64,000 bases of DNA. It comes from Cinclus cinclus. Lineage: Eukaryota > Chordata > Aves > Passeriformes > Cinclidae. The stretch covers positions 8,894,148 through 8,958,147 of the forward strand of contig NC_085067.1 in NCBI RefSeq assembly GCF_963662255.1, given 5' to 3'. Positions 1-13,260 of this stretch are shown here, one piece after another. Position 1 is the stretch's first letter. The number at the start of each line of letters is the position of its first letter. A program made the position numbers and the translations under genes. The notes under the pieces were generated by a model that saw nothing but the letters and a program-made list of their open reading frames with translations, was not told the DNA's origin and ran no database searches.

Positions 1-1199
1 CACGGCACGTTCACTGCTGGGTTTTATGGAGTGGAAACCCGAGTAGGAGAAATGAGCCAGGCTGAAAACCACAGAAAGGTCAGCGAGGCTTGCTTCCCAG
101 GAAACACAGTGGATGCCTTCCCCTCCTCGAGCCCTTATCTCATCTGCTCTGCTCCTCTCTTCCAGAAAAGTGGGTACAACAACAAATAATGGCCCTAAAT
201 TGCTGCAGAGGTGACACAGATTACACATTAGAAAAAGCACTTGAGGGCAGGAAGGGTTCAGCACTGGAGGAGATTGCTGGAAAGGGCGTAACACCTCCAT
301 CATTACAAGGCTTTAAGAAGGGGTTAGGGAAACATCTGCCAGGAATGAGGAGGGGTGGCTGATTTTGCTTTGGAGACCCAATGCTACATTCACTTTCCAG
401 TCCTCAGTAACAGCCATGGCTTTCTACTGCCATGGGTGTGTGAGTGCTTGTGTGCTGGAACTGTTTGGACCAAAAATAGTCTATTGAAACCAATAAGGAG
501 TTGTGGTTTTACAACAGATGGCCTGGCTATGCTCCCCTTTCCCCCTTCCTACTCTTATAAGAGGTCTCAGCAGCTGTTGCTGATCTTTTGAGGGATGCAA
601 AATCAGGAGAAAATCTTTCCCAAGCCTGGGAAAGTGGAGCATCCAGAAATTTGAATCTGTCCTTTGCAGCTGGCAAATATTCACATGGACAACTTGATCT
701 TCAAGAAAGACAGTCTGTTCCTGGCCATCTGTACATTGCAACTGTGGTGTCTTCATGCTGTGCTTGGTGATAAAACACAAGCCTCCACAGTTTGATAGTT
801 CCAGCTAAAATCCAAATCTGTATGCAATGCCTCCCTTCCTGGGGAGGGAAGGGGAACATGAAGGGCTGCTGAGAGGCTGAGCCTGGGCATGTGAGGACTC
901 ACAGGTTCCCCACTGCAGGGAAAGATCTCTGTGGCTTTGGGAGCAGTGGGCAGGGTGAGACCAACCCAGCCAACACCAGCACCAGGGCAAAGCCTTCATC
1001 TCCTGCAGGTGAGAGCTGCTCAGAGGAGTGGTGGGAAGGAAGGGACAGAGAAACCTACAGGCTGCAGGCAGGGTTCCCCCAACAGCACTCAGGGCTCCCC
1101 CAAATAGCACCGTTCCCTCAGTCACAGCAGGGACACATGACAAAACATGAATTTCCTTACTTGAACTGAAAACAGAAGGGAGGTAACTTCCAAGCAGAT
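1..1199. other. Intergenic DNA, no gene recognised
   Basis: This stretch is ordinary single-copy sequence of mixed composition. Open frames are short (133 codons at most) and none resembles a known protein or is flanked by convincing splice signals. No repeat, RNA gene or promoter is recognised. It lies about 28 kb upstream of the AUTS2 first exon. Confidence 0.6.
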
Positions 1200-1348
1200 G
1201 TCCCATCCCTGGAAAAGCCCAAGGCTAGGTTGGATAGGACTTAAAGCAACCTGGTCTCATGGAAGGTGTCCCTGCCCATAGCAGGGGGTGGACCAAGATG
1301 AACTCTAAGGTGCCTTCCAACCCAAACTGTTCTGGGATTTCATGATGT
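1200..1348 (+). mobile_element. CR1 LINE, 3'-end fragment
   Basis: The segment follows the avian CR1 3' region in order: 'cccatccctgg', 'aggctaggttggat', 'ggaaggtgtccctgcccat', a 'caggggg' block, then 'ccttccaacccaaactgttc' and a degenerate terminal tail. It is severely 5'-truncated, as is usual for CR1, and has no coding capacity. The boundaries are approximate. Confidence 0.9.
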
Positions 1349-4300
1349 TCACAAATGTTACAGTGGTGAGGTATGTGTAGCATCATCAAAAGCATAAGAC
1401 TTTTGGAGGCCAACACCTCATCCAGACAAGTGAAGGATCACCACAAGCAGGGATTCCTGAATCCATACTTCCCTGCTCCAGAGGGGGAAAATGATTGAAA
1501 ACATTAGTATAATCCTTAAAAGATTAAAGACAGCTCAGTAAAGGAAAGAGAAAAAACCGCATCACCTGGCTATGTTTTTCTTAAGCAAGAAGGATGAAAG
1601 AAGGGTTAAACCCTCTCTTTAAGGGTACCTTGGGGAGTTAAGCATGTGGAATCTTTACCTCACCTTTAAAAATTAGCAAAATCCTTTGCCACGTGGCCGT
1701 GTCCCATCTAACAAAGTGCTTACATGGAAACTCAGGCACACTGTGAAGGGTCACATAGCCAGTACCTGTTGCTGTGCTGACTCTAGAGAAGCCTTTCTGG
1801 TCACCCTGGCAGTGTTAAAGCTTGGGGATTACAAGTGTGAAGGATAAATCCTCAACTTATTTATTCTTTAAAAATATTTGTGTTTTCAATAATAACCATT
1901 GCAATGAGCTGAACTGAGGTATTTGGTTTCTGAAGTGACTCTGTGTGTTTCCCTGGGTCTTCACTTATTTTAGGAAAAAAATACTTTTGAAAAATAATGA
2001 CGTCTCTCAGAAAATAATGATTTCCTTCCCGTTAGCTGTTGAATTGTTTACTGCTGTAGCTGAATAATAAGAGCACATCAAAGAAAACTGCTGTAATTAA
2101 AAGATTTGTGAACATAGGTTAACAAATTAGTGTATCATAATGTGCTATTGTCTAATTAGGACCAAAATGCTAGTTCCACGTAAAAGACCAATAAGAAGAA
2201 ATTATAAGAAAGAAAATAAGATAGACAACAGCATTGAAACTACAGAACATTGGTAAGATGTTATCTGTGACTTTTGAATGGTATCACTAACACCCCAGGG
2301 GGATCAGCATTTTTGTGGATTAATTTGCAGAGAAATTCAGTCTGCCATATGAATCCCATGAGCTGGTCGAGGACTCCCATGAAAAGACTAAATGTGTCAC
2401 TGATTGTTTTAAACATTTTTCATTCTTTCAGCACTCAGAAGACCTGGGAGCAAAGACGCTGTGGCTGCACACACCCAGGAGAGCTCTGAACCCAGATGTG
2501 ACAAAAGGAGATGTATGACATTCCCAGGGTCACTGCTGAACATCGAGGTAGAGGGGGAGAAATCCTGTTGCTCAGTCAAAGCTAAAGGCAAAGATCCTCT
2601 TGAGTTCAGTGGATTGAGAATTTCATTTGGAGAGATGAAGGCCAGTGCTTCCGCACAATGAGGAATACATGGCAGAGTGAGTTTGGCTTTGATTCAAGCA
2701 AAGGAGGAACTTCCATGGTGCCCAGAGAATTCAGTGCATAGATGCTGAGCTCTCTAGACAACCCTGCTCTCCCATTAGCATGGATATTCCTGAGTGCTGA
2801 GTCCCCTAAGGACCTGCCTTAACAAGAGCTGAAGCCCTGGGAATCAGCTGTGTGCAGGGTCTGGGCTCAAAGCCAAACCCTTCATTCCTCCGTGCCCTTT
2901 GCTGTAGGTCCACTCAGGAACATGTGGCAGGGCACAGAGCAGGAGTCAGATTCTGAATGCTCCTGTTGAGTGGTTTCACCCAAACCAGCCAGAGCCCCTG
3001 CACAACCCCTGAGATACAGTTAAGAGCCCAAGATCCTGGTGTATACACAGGGGAGGATAAATCAGGTCCAGACACAGGGATACAAAACCACCACAGGGCT
3101 CCTCACCCCAGTCAGGAGCATGCAGAATTGCAAACCACTGGGCATACAAAGGAAGAGGTGCTCTAATCCAAGAGCAAATACTTTCGAGTGGTTTGGTAAA
3201 AGGCATGAGAATAAAAAACCTGGAGTGGTAGCTGCCCCAAGTGGATCACAGGAGGAACTTGAGTCACACTGGAACAAAAAGATGCACATGGTTAGAAAAG
3301 CAACTGTCATTTATCATCTTTATTCCCAGTAATGACACTTCAAGCCTCCACTCCATCTTCAGGAAGAGCACACCGCCAGCTTTTGGGTGAGTTGATAGCA
3401 GGGCTTGAGCAGGCAATGTTCTGCATTCCACCTCGTGTACCTGATGTACCAGGTGAGCTGCGTTAGCCCATGGCTGCAGCGGCTGCCTCGCTGTGCTGTG
3501 GCAGCTGCTGGAGAGACACGCATGGCCAACTCTGCAGCACTCTCTGACCTTGCCTGAGCCAGCAGAGCCCTGCCCCTCCTTGGGGCTCAGCTCTCTGGGC
3601 AGCTCTGAAACCAGAGCACAACTCAAACGCCATCAAACTCTTCCAACAAGGCTATTTCTGGTGTTTCCTTGCCCTGCTCTGGTCTCTTTAAGGCAGCCAG
3701 GGCTCCTGTCACCCTCCTGCAGGCTGGGCTTGAACAACCTCACCTGTGAACATAAGCCCAGCACCAGGGCTCTGCAGAGGCCCTGCAGCTGCTCTGAGCA
3801 TCTGTCAGAGCAGCAAAGACCCTCCAGGTCAGCTAAGTTTGTCTTGAAAGCAGAAATGTTACAAAACACACAGGTTAATAATCCAGAATTCTGTAAGTGT
3901 TTTGTTTGTGTCTTTTTATTTATATGCACATATGTATGAGCTGTAGTACATTTTGTTTTGCATTGAGAAAGCAAATTTTAAATTGCTGGTGGGGTATTTT
4001 CTCAGAGCTATTTTAAATGGAAAAACACACCTTTCTGAGAAAACAAGAGTATTTTTATGAGTTTCTTCTTCTACCAGTAAAGCCTGAATGTGACAAGGAT
4101 TGGGGACATAGAAATCTGTCAGGAGGCACAAAGCTTTGTCTTGTCTCAAAAGGGCTTTTTTGTTTCCTCTCGATTTGGGAAATAGTTGTTAATCGCTTCC
4201 TAATTTTCATTTTAATTAGGCCATATGGATAAGACTCGATTCCATATGAAAGACAAACACAGCAACTGAACTTCCTGCAACAGTTCTGTGTCAAAATTGA

Positions 4301-7129
4301 AACAATAGGAATAAAAATGCATGAGTGTTTACACACTTAGAGCCTTAAAAACTAATGAGCAGTAAAGAAATCAGAACTCTACCCGACCAAACTGGGATCT
4401 AGTGAAGGAAAAAGCCCAGTGGTTCATGAGATTTTTCTGCTGGTCAGCTTTACACATGGAGCCTGATGTCTTCTGCAATAAAGCTCAGGCTCTCTGGTGC
4501 CAAATTAATCAGTTGTTTCTGCTGCTCCTGTGAACCCAGCACACTGCTGCTGCAGCCTCTGCCTGCACAGAGCACGGGGAGCTGCTGGGGTCACAGGTAT
4601 TGCATCTGCCAAAGGGAATGCTCGCTGTTGTTTACAGATATGTGTGTCTCAGTCCAGTGGAATAATGTTTATGTCCCATCTGAGCTGAAGAGTTACATCC
4701 TTTGTGAGTTGACTCTGGTCTGTGAGTAAACAAGGATACTTGTAAACTAACTGGCTTTTGTTGAGGGATTTTTTTGGCCATATGAACCAATTAAAGGTGA
4801 TTTATCCTTTCCTTTTCCACCTCTCAGATTTTAGAATGTTTCAGGTAAGTTTCTCGGTAAAGCAAATTGGAGAATATAGTACATATTTTAGCACAAATCA
4901 GCTTCCTGATTTTGCCTAAAGAACAAAAAGACTGACAAAACCAGATTCCAAAGAGTTTCTGTGAGCATACATGTAGCCTTGGGAAGGGTCCTCCTTTGTA
5001 ACAATTCTGTAATAAATTAGAGAAGCTGCAGACACATCAACAACACAAAGCCCTTCAGTTTCTGTCCCTAGATGGTTTGTATAATCTGTACTGTAAGTGA
5101 CAGGGTCCCCAAACCCTTGAGAATACTTCCAAATAAGCAAGGAGATGTTTTAAACATGGGCTAACTCTAAGCACCTTTGATGAAGACACTAAACTTATGC
5201 AAGTTCTATGAAAATTAAGGGAGCATGGAAGAGACAGACCCTGTTATAAGCCACTCCTTATGGGTATTGGGAAATCCAGGTGGAAAGAACTGCTGGAAAT
5301 CATATTTCATTAGTTCTGCTGCTCAGGTTCCTTGATTTTTCTATATAGGTCAAAGCTTTTCATAATCGAGAAGCTGAGTCTTAGCTGTTTCTTTAGTCTG
5401 GATCTGAAAAGCAGTGGAGATAACATTGCTCTCAGACCAAGACCAGTTCTCAGTTCAGGGGCAACTCGGCGCAGAAATCTCTGACTCGAATGTGTGACCT
5501 GATTCCCAGAGGGTTTGTGAGCCCATATGTTTCGGTGGGTGCTCAGTACTTCTGGTGCCTTTCAATTTCTAAATATGGACTTGGAAAGCCTAATTTTAAC
5601 CACGCACTTTTGGAAAGTGTTGGCAGTAGTTTAAAGAGACTGTCTAGCCCAGCACGCCTTGCTGCAGCAGATTGCTCCAAGTGATTTATATATTCCTGGT
5701 GCTCACTGTCTCTGATGCCTTTTCAGTGCCTTACAGCTGTTGCATTTATGCAGCACTCTTTATCTTGACCTTAGCCCTTGGATTTCTCAGCTATTCTACT
5801 CTCTTAACATCTGGGCCTGAAAGGTCACTAATTTACCTTACGTTTCCCCACTGTGGGTGCCATTGGGTTGAGTGGGTACATTTTGAAAAATAACACTCTG
5901 TTGGTGGGCTGCCTTTGAGAAAGGCTTTCTCCCCTCGGCATCCTTGTGTTGCCTTCTCCCACTGCAGCAGCTCCAGGTCATCCAACATCTGCCCTCGAGA
6001 GCATTGGAGTGTGCTTGCTGGATCCTTATGTGCTAAAGCAGCACACCGGGTATCCAGAGTGCTGAGATTAAATTGCTTTTGCAGCTTGCCTGGAGATTGA
6101 GGAAGGGAGCTAACTAACAGCCCTTTAATGCATCTCGAAAGAGCATAATAAACATCTTCTGAACTGTAAAAGGAAAATATATATCTAGAGGTTGTGGTAA
6201 ATTATGAAATTCTGGCATACCTAATGAAAATTGTATCTCAATGGGTTAACATTTAGTGAAATGTTAGATGATGTGAAACCAGACCTGGCTTCACTTCAAG
6301 CCCAGGTCACTAATGTCATTTGGGGAAATTATGAGAATTTCCATTAACTTTGTACTGGCAGACCTCCCAATCTACTTCACATCTATACATTTTTAACACC
6401 CCATGAGCAATACAAAGTGTCATTTCTCACATTTGAGAGCCAGATAATATTGCAGAGCCTCTCTGCATACCAGAGGCTACTTCAGAAATTACCAGGTCAG
6501 ATCTCTCATTGGTTTTAATACAGAGCTGTTTGTGGCAAATGTCTAGGTTTAGAAACTGAGGACTGATTTGGGTTTCCTGTCAAAGCCAGCACAGCAGGAC
6601 AGAGCTTTAAAACTTGGGGAAAGAGCACAAGAATGTTAAATCAAACAGATTCTAAACACCAAGGGCCAAATTCAGCTAGAGTTTAGAAATTGCTGAGACT
6701 GGTTCACCACACAATCCCTTAACTGGGAGCCTCAGACAGAACAAAGTTGTGATTACTTTGGGAGGGGGTCACTCACAACACTTTTAAACTATTATCTCAG
6801 ATGCACTTTGTTCCCTATTTTCCCCATTACCCCCCTTTCTCCTCCTGCCCCTTTGCCTTTACAAACTTGCCAACAGCCAACTTGTTTTGAAACTCAAACA
6901 AGTTGGTCTGGAAAGGACTTTCCATTAAAGCCTAAGAATTGGAGCCGACTTAAAAGTGGCTGGTAGTATTTTCAGAAAAGAGGTATTTGGCAAGTCTTTA
7001 ATGTCATGCTTGCCTAGAACTGCTCTCCCCTTTAATTAACTCAGTAAAAATCCTCTTGTTACTGCATTTTATTTGCTTAAACCACTACATAAAAATAAGT
7101 GCACACAAAACCGATTAATAAATCCATAG

Positions 7130-7260
7130 AAATGTGCTGTTGTTTACCACGACGCACTGGAGCACCGAGTTCCCTGTACGTAGTTCAAGCCCCCGGCAAC
7201 AATATTGTTTGTGAAAGTCCCCTGTTTTGACACAAACGTAAAGGTGGAGTATCCTCGGAG
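7130..7260. promoter_or_regulatory. Candidate enhancer-like block with a SOX-type palindrome
   Basis: The block holds a perfect 12-bp palindrome AACAATATTGTT at 7,198-7,209, which is two facing SOX-type ACAAT cores. A forkhead-like TGTTTAC lies at 7,141. There are also more CpGs than in the surrounding DNA. No repeat family is recognised across it. Function is inferred from motif content only; such motifs also occur by chance. Confidence 0.2.
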
Positions 7261-8255
7261 TGAAGCACAGACTGTGGTTTTCAGCTCATCTTCTCAAGGA
7301 AGCCTTGAGGTGACTATTAATAATTGAAGTTCAAAGCAGTGTCCAGGATTTCTCAGGCTCCATGCACACACAACCTCCTGGGATGTGTCTGCTACAGAGC
7401 CTGACCCGTGACTGCTGCACTGGGAATCCACGGCCCAAAGCCCGAGGTGAGGCTGCAGCTGAGCTTTTAACTCTGCAGGTCCCAGTGCTCCAGACAAAAT
7501 GGGTACAGCTGCACGGAAGGCTCTGACAGAGGCTGTGACAGGGAATCATTACGGACAGGTTTTCACCCCTAAGTCTCAATAAGCAAGTGATCCATGACGA
7601 CAGCAGTCCTGTCCAAATGTGGCTCAGTGCTCATGCTGAGTGATGCCAAGGAGCTGTTTGGACAAACACTCCCTGTGGTGGAGGGGGAGCAGAGCAGAGG
7701 CCACTGTGGCACCCCAATCCCTTCCAAGCCCTTCTGAAGGCCCTCTGCAAAGAGGGAAACGTTTCCTTAGGTCATCAAATCGATGTTCTGACATTCAACT
7801 TAAAGTATCTTCTCCTTCCCTCGGTGTGTGACCTCTCCCTTTGTCTCATGGCTGTTCCCCCCTCTCTGCTAGAGAGGAAGCAGTGCAGAGCCATGACCAG
7901 CCTCATCTTCCCCAGCCCTGGCCATCAGCATTTATCACCCCTGTGCAGCCCTGCCTGGTTCCTCCTCATCCTCCCTGGGCATGGAGCAGGTAATGGGAAC
8001 CAGCACAGGCCACAGAACAGCACTGCTGTGATAAAAGGCTGCTCATTTCCAGCTGCCGCTGTGGCTGTACTCGTCTCCAGCAGGACACAGAGCAGCCTGG
8101 ATTAAAACAGGAGGCGAGTGCTGTAGATCATCTGGCTGTAATTTCCCCCAGGACTCATGTGACGACTGCAGCAAGATCCACTAGTGGTGGCACATTAGCA
8201 CTGCCACAGGCTCCCATCGCTCAGAACATTGCTCACGCTGGCCATTTATCCAGCA

Positions 8256-8282
8256 GGGCATGCAGGGCATGCAGGGCATGCA
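8256..8282 (+). repeat. Short tandem repeat, 9-bp unit x3
   Basis: Three perfect head-to-tail copies of GGGCATGCA, a unit containing the palindrome GCATGC. It is followed directly by a CTGCTGCAGCAG palindromic stretch. This is a simple repeat with no coding role seen. Confidence 0.9.
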
Positions 8283-9749
8283 GCCACTGCTGCAGCAGGG
8301 ACAGGAGCCATGGAGCCAGCAGAGCTCTGGACTGGGAATGATGGGCTGGGTTTGGTGGTGCATGAGGAGTTCACTTAAAAATGGACAGAAAAAGGAGAGG
8401 GGGAGGAAAAGGAGGAGATAAAAGATGCTAAGCTGGAGGGAGCAGATAAGAGAGGTGATAAGAGAGGGAAGGAAGTTGAATCTAAGTACAGAAAGCCATG
8501 CACTCAGAATCCAAATGAGGGACTGGACTGGATAGAAAACCAATGGGGCTTTATCTAGAGATTGATAATAGAGAGATTAAAACAAATGTTCAAAGGTAGA
8601 TGTGTGTGTCTAGAAACATAGACAACTGTAGGGAGAGAAGAGAGTACTCTGACATACCAAGTTCACCCTCAGCAATGTGAGTTTTCCAAGTTGTCTTGTC
8701 CAAGAGGAGAAGAGCAAAGATGAGGTGTTGGAATAGAGATGGAAATTACAGAGAAGAATGGGTGTGTGAGAGCAGCAATGGAAAACAGGCATGGACAGCA
8801 CTACTGGGAAGCAAAGACAATTTTGTCTTGTAACCATGTGCTCACTCAAGCTTGACAGAGAAAGAAGAAGAAAACTACATTCCCATTATAAACATTCCTA
8901 TGTAGGAGTATCACACAGCAAACTCCATGGTGAGTGGTTTGGTGTGCCCAGGCTTGGCTGCCAGCTTTCCTGAGCTCAGGCTAATCTACAATGCTTCTCT
9001 TTAAACTTCGGGTGATGCTGCTGCACTCCCATCCTTTGCCTCTCTGACCATTGATGATGGCCATCCTGGGGCTGTGCTGCTACCTCTGTAGGTCATGTGC
9101 AAATAATCCCTCTATATTAGCAGTGTTGTGAGGATGGTGAACAATGGAGATGCCAACGGTGCTTTATGTAAGTCTGACCCCACTCTAGTGAAGCTATGAT
9201 GGCTTTTGTACTTTTAAATATAATTTTTGCCACTGTGTAACATGTCACAGATATGAAGCTTCTTGGGAGATGAGGTAATGAACTAATGTGGGAGCTAATG
9301 AAGGTCATCTTGAGAGAGAAATAAGAGTAATGCCTAGTGCTGGGAGACTTCTCACTGGGATCCCTCAGACTTCAGCACCTTCCAGTCTAAATAAGATGTA
9401 TGCTTCCCTGACCATTGGCCTTCTCCAATGTAAACGCAGAGCAGGATGTACTTAGACTAAAGATAAATAAGGCCTTACCCAAATAAAACACTAGTCTGCA
9501 GAAACAAATCTCCTCCAAGCAGAAGAGGGAATGGAAGCACAAAATGATGCTACTCTACTGAAAAAAAAAAAGTTATAGAGATGAAGGAACATAATATCTG
9601 CTTCAGAATGCAGAAGTAGTAAATGCAACTTAAAGTTGAAGGTGCTACTGTAAAATCTTGGGAGTTTTAAAAATTAAGTTGTGGAAAATGTAGCATTAAA
9701 TTTCTCTACCTGAACTTTGTTTTTAAAGATACTGTGAGTTCAGTAAAGT

Positions 9750-10520
9750 GCAGTGCAAGGTCTTATACCTGAGTTATGGCAGTCCCAGATACACCCACAG
9801 GCTGGGCAGAGAGGTGGTGGAGACCAGCCTTGGGAGAAGGGCTTGGGGGTGATGGGTGATGGAAAACCTCACCATGAGCCTGCAGTGAGCGATCCCAGCC
9901 CAGAAACCAGCAGAGTCCTGGCTGCATCCCAAGGAGCATGGCCAGCAGGCAATGGAGCAGGTCCATTCTCTCCCTTACTCTGCTCTTGTCAGACCCCACC
10001 TGGAATCCTGTGCACAGTTCTGGTATCCCCAAAACAGGAAACACAAGGAACTGTTGGAGCAAGTCCAGAGGGGGTCATGAAGCTGATGACAGGACTGGAG
10101 CACCTCCCCTGTGGAGGCAGGCTGAGAGAGCTGGGGCTGTTCAGCCTGGAGAAGAGAAGGTTGTGTGGAGAGCTCACGGCACCTGCCAGGTCTGAACGGG
10201 CTACAGGGCAGCCAGAGAGGGACTTTGCATCAGGAGCTGGAGTGACAGACCAGGGGGAATGGGTACTAAGTAAAAGAGGGGAAATTTAGATCAGCTATTA
10301 GGAAGAAATTCTTCCCTGTGAGGGTGCTGAGACTGTGGCCCAGGTTGCCCAGGGAGGCTGTGGATGTCCCAGCCCTGACAGTGTTCAAAGCTAGGCTGGA
10401 TATGGCTTGGAGCACCCTGATCTAGTGGGAGGTGTTCTGGCCCATGGCAGGGGGGACTGGGGTTAGAGGACCTTTAAGGCCCATTCCAACTCCTTAAGAT
10501 TCTACAATTTTATGATTTTT
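9750..10520 (+). mobile_element. CR1 LINE, longer 3' fragment
   Basis: This is the longest recent-looking CR1 copy in the window, about 770 bp. It carries the typical end of the element: 'ctctgctcttgtcagaccccacctgg', 'agggggtcatgaagctgatg', 'ctggggctgttcagcctggag', then 'gaagaaattcttccctgtga', 'gttgcccagggaggctgtgg' and the 'ccattccaactcc' terminus. The 178-codon open frame at 9,753-10,289 is a by-product of this repeat; it is not ORF1 and not a recognisable part of the reverse transcriptase. The element is 5'-truncated. Confidence 0.93.
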
Positions 10521-10735
10521 ATGCTAGATATGCAATAGACAAGTGCACCTAATCGTTGGGGGATAGATGTAAAACCACAACTTTCTGAAAACAATTACTA
10601 GGAACCTTCATGACTTGGAGCAAAGTGGAAGAGAGAGGGAGGTTACCTTACCTGTGACAAGATTCCCAGCTCAGCTTCCTGCACCTACAGCCCTTCTGCA
10701 GCTCATGGCTGGGATTGTCATGTGAGACCTGTTTT

Positions 10736-10926
10736 TCATTGTGAGGGTGGTGAGGGTGGCACAGGGTGCCCAGAGCAGCTGTGGCTGCCCCTGGATCCCT
10801 GGCAGTGCCCAAGGCCAGGTTGGATATTGGGGCTTGGAGCAGCCTGGGACAGTGGAAGGTGTCCCTGCCCATGGAGGTGGTGGAATGAGGTCCCTCCCAA
10901 CCCAAACCATTCTGTGATTCATTGAC
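10736..10926 (+). mobile_element. CR1 LINE, 3'-end fragment
   Basis: The sequence carries 'cacagggtgcccagagcagc', 'ctggatccctggcagtgccc', 'aggccaggttggat' and 'cccaacccaaaccattctgt'. It lies about 220 bp after the preceding CR1, in the same orientation. The high match to the copies at 16,588 and 19,813 suggests one subfamily. Confidence 0.95.
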
Positions 10927-13219
10927 TCTCCTTTCATCCAGCACAGCAGAAGGAGGCTGATGTGCTCCTCTGAGCTGTCCTGTGCAGTGCAGCACTGGGG
11001 TTATGGCTCCCAGCACAGGCCTGCAGGAAGGATTAGGTCTGAGCCTCACGTTTTTAACACCACATCCTAGTGAGGAAGCTAAGAGGCAATTAGGAACTGG
11101 GGAAGCAAGGGGGAATGGTTTGTATTACAAATGACGATGGGAAAAGGGATGGAGTAGCCCTGTCAAAATGTAAATGTACAATTTGCGTAATTGGGTAGCC
11201 AAGATTAAATGAAGCACAGAGAAGGATAAGGATTACATGGAAGGACAGAGAAGGGAAATAAGACCAGCACAGAGAGAAAACACTGCAGACAGATAGAAAA
11301 TCTCAGATAAGCAAGAGCAAAGGGAGAAGTTGCAATACTCAAAGGCAGAGAAAGGAGAGGGAGCTGAGAGGAGCAGTGGTGTGTGTTACTAATCCGGGCT
11401 GTATCTGAGCTGGCTAGGAAGTGTGTAAATTAATTTTAAAAGGAGCTTGAAATCAAAGGGGAGTGTCAGCTGGGCATTAAACATCCCCTTTAGTGGTGAC
11501 CTTGAGAGCTTGGACCACCAGTACCTAATAACCAAACACAGCACTCCTGAACACTTCCTTCACATCTCATCCATAATTAATTCTGCCTTTGATGAAGGGT
11601 CATTCTCCACCAGGATATTTGTCAGCTGTCAAAATCACCCAGGTGGTGGCCTCTGACAGCCTTCTTGCTGTCTCCTGCACCCAGGCAGCAGTCTGATTGT
11701 TTCTGCTCAGCTTTTCACAGGAGCTGTGCTTCACTGCCTGGTTGGACCAGCAAGGTCTCAGATGCTGGTGCTGCTCAGCAGCGACCAACATTCCAAGCAC
11801 TCAATCATCCAATCTCCCTTTAGTGCCAAAATTCCTCCACAAGTCATTCCATGTCAAGAAGCCATCCAGAACTCTGTGAAACCACCCTGAAGTCCTTCTC
11901 CTTACCCACTGCTAAAGCTCCCATGGGCTTGCTTTCCTCTGGCTTGTTTGTACAGGGAAGATTTGTACAAGCCCAGAGCCAGCCATGTTCCACACAAAGC
12001 CATATGGAGAGGCAAAAACATAATACTTCTTTTAAGGTTTGTTTTGTGTGAGTGCCTAAGGGCAGGAATTGTGCTGTACTTGCTACTGTGCACATGTAAA
12101 ACATAGAGTGTTTGCAGCCCTGGAATGCTTGCTGTGATAAGAAAGAAAGGGAGGGAGTGGACACAGGCAGGGGAGTGTGAAGAAGGAGGCAGGATGGGGC
12201 TGTGATGTGGGAGGGAGGCACCTACTCTGTCTCTGCAAGGGGAATCTCTGTTCAATTCTGGCCAATGTAATGGAGGGAGCCACACGGTGTTTTATTAATG
12301 TGCCATAGAACATTGATATTGTTTTATTTTCTCTATTGCCAGAACATGACTTGTTCAGGTGACACTCAGCTCAGAGAGGTGTGGGAAGAAAAGACGGTGG
12401 TGCATGCAGTGTTCAGAGGGAGATTGGTTTGCCCGTGCACCGTGCAGAAAACGCAGTCTCTCTTAAATGTGTCCCTGCTTGGTTTGTTTTTTCACACCCT
12501 GAACTTGGATTCAACAAAAATAAAACCTCCTGCTTGACAGCTCTTTAAAGGGTGATGGAAGGAGAAGATGGGTGAGGGAACCTCTTTTTAGAAAGATAAA
12601 GATCTGTTCTGTTTTTACTAGAAGTATTACGGCATCCTTGCTGAGAGTAAACTCATTGAGTGAAACCTTCCATGTGGGATGTGGGGTCAATTTGTCCTCA
12701 TTTGCTGTTGTCTCTGCAGTTACTTTTCTGCAGGACAGTGCTTTGTCCGGGTGATTACAACTCACACACTTTGACCTTGTCCCATCATCTGGAGTTTCTG
12801 TCCCCAGACTTTTCCCCCAGGCTCCAGTGATTCAGTCAAACCACTCACATGTTCATTTTTCAGGGGTGTATCTCAAGAAATGCACTATCCAACTCCCCTG
12901 GTTCAGAAGGGAGAAGATAGATGAAGGTTTAATACAGGGAAATGTGAGTGCAGACACAGAAGTGAAATTAAGTGTTAACCAGAAACACCACCACGAAGTT
13001 TTACACACTCAGATTGTAAACCTCTTCCTACTGTAGTTACTCAAGTCTCTTATTTTATGTAGTGTCACATTTAACTTTTTCTCCAGCTATCACAGAATTT
13101 CAAATATAGGAGGAACTGCACTGTAATAATAAAATAAACCCAGGCAGGCCTTCATAAACCCCTAGTGAGAAACAGAGCTTGAGGGGCATCCTTTATGAAA
13201 CACTTGTTTTTTGCCTTAT

Positions 13220-13260
<41 letters not shown>

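Larger units (their letters stand above)
1349..9749. other. Intergenic DNA, no gene recognised
   Basis: About 8.4 kb of mainly single-copy DNA. Nothing here reads as an exon; all open frames are short and unrelated to known families. The AT-rich part at 1,860-2,260 is repeat-free and homeodomain-motif-rich, with the decamer AAAATAATGA at 1,991-2,000 and again at 2,011-2,020. A triplicated 9-mer and a palindrome are listed separately. An A11 run lies near 9,560. Confidence 0.55.

Noticed and set aside
7170..7200. GTTCAAGCCCC, resembling a tRNA B box
   Set aside because: No A box at the right distance and no cloverleaf can be drawn around it. A stray motif.
9753..10289. 178-codon plus-strand open frame
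   Set aside because: Lies almost entirely within the CR1 3' fragment at 9,750-10,520. It is not the reverse transcriptase or ORF1 part of the element.
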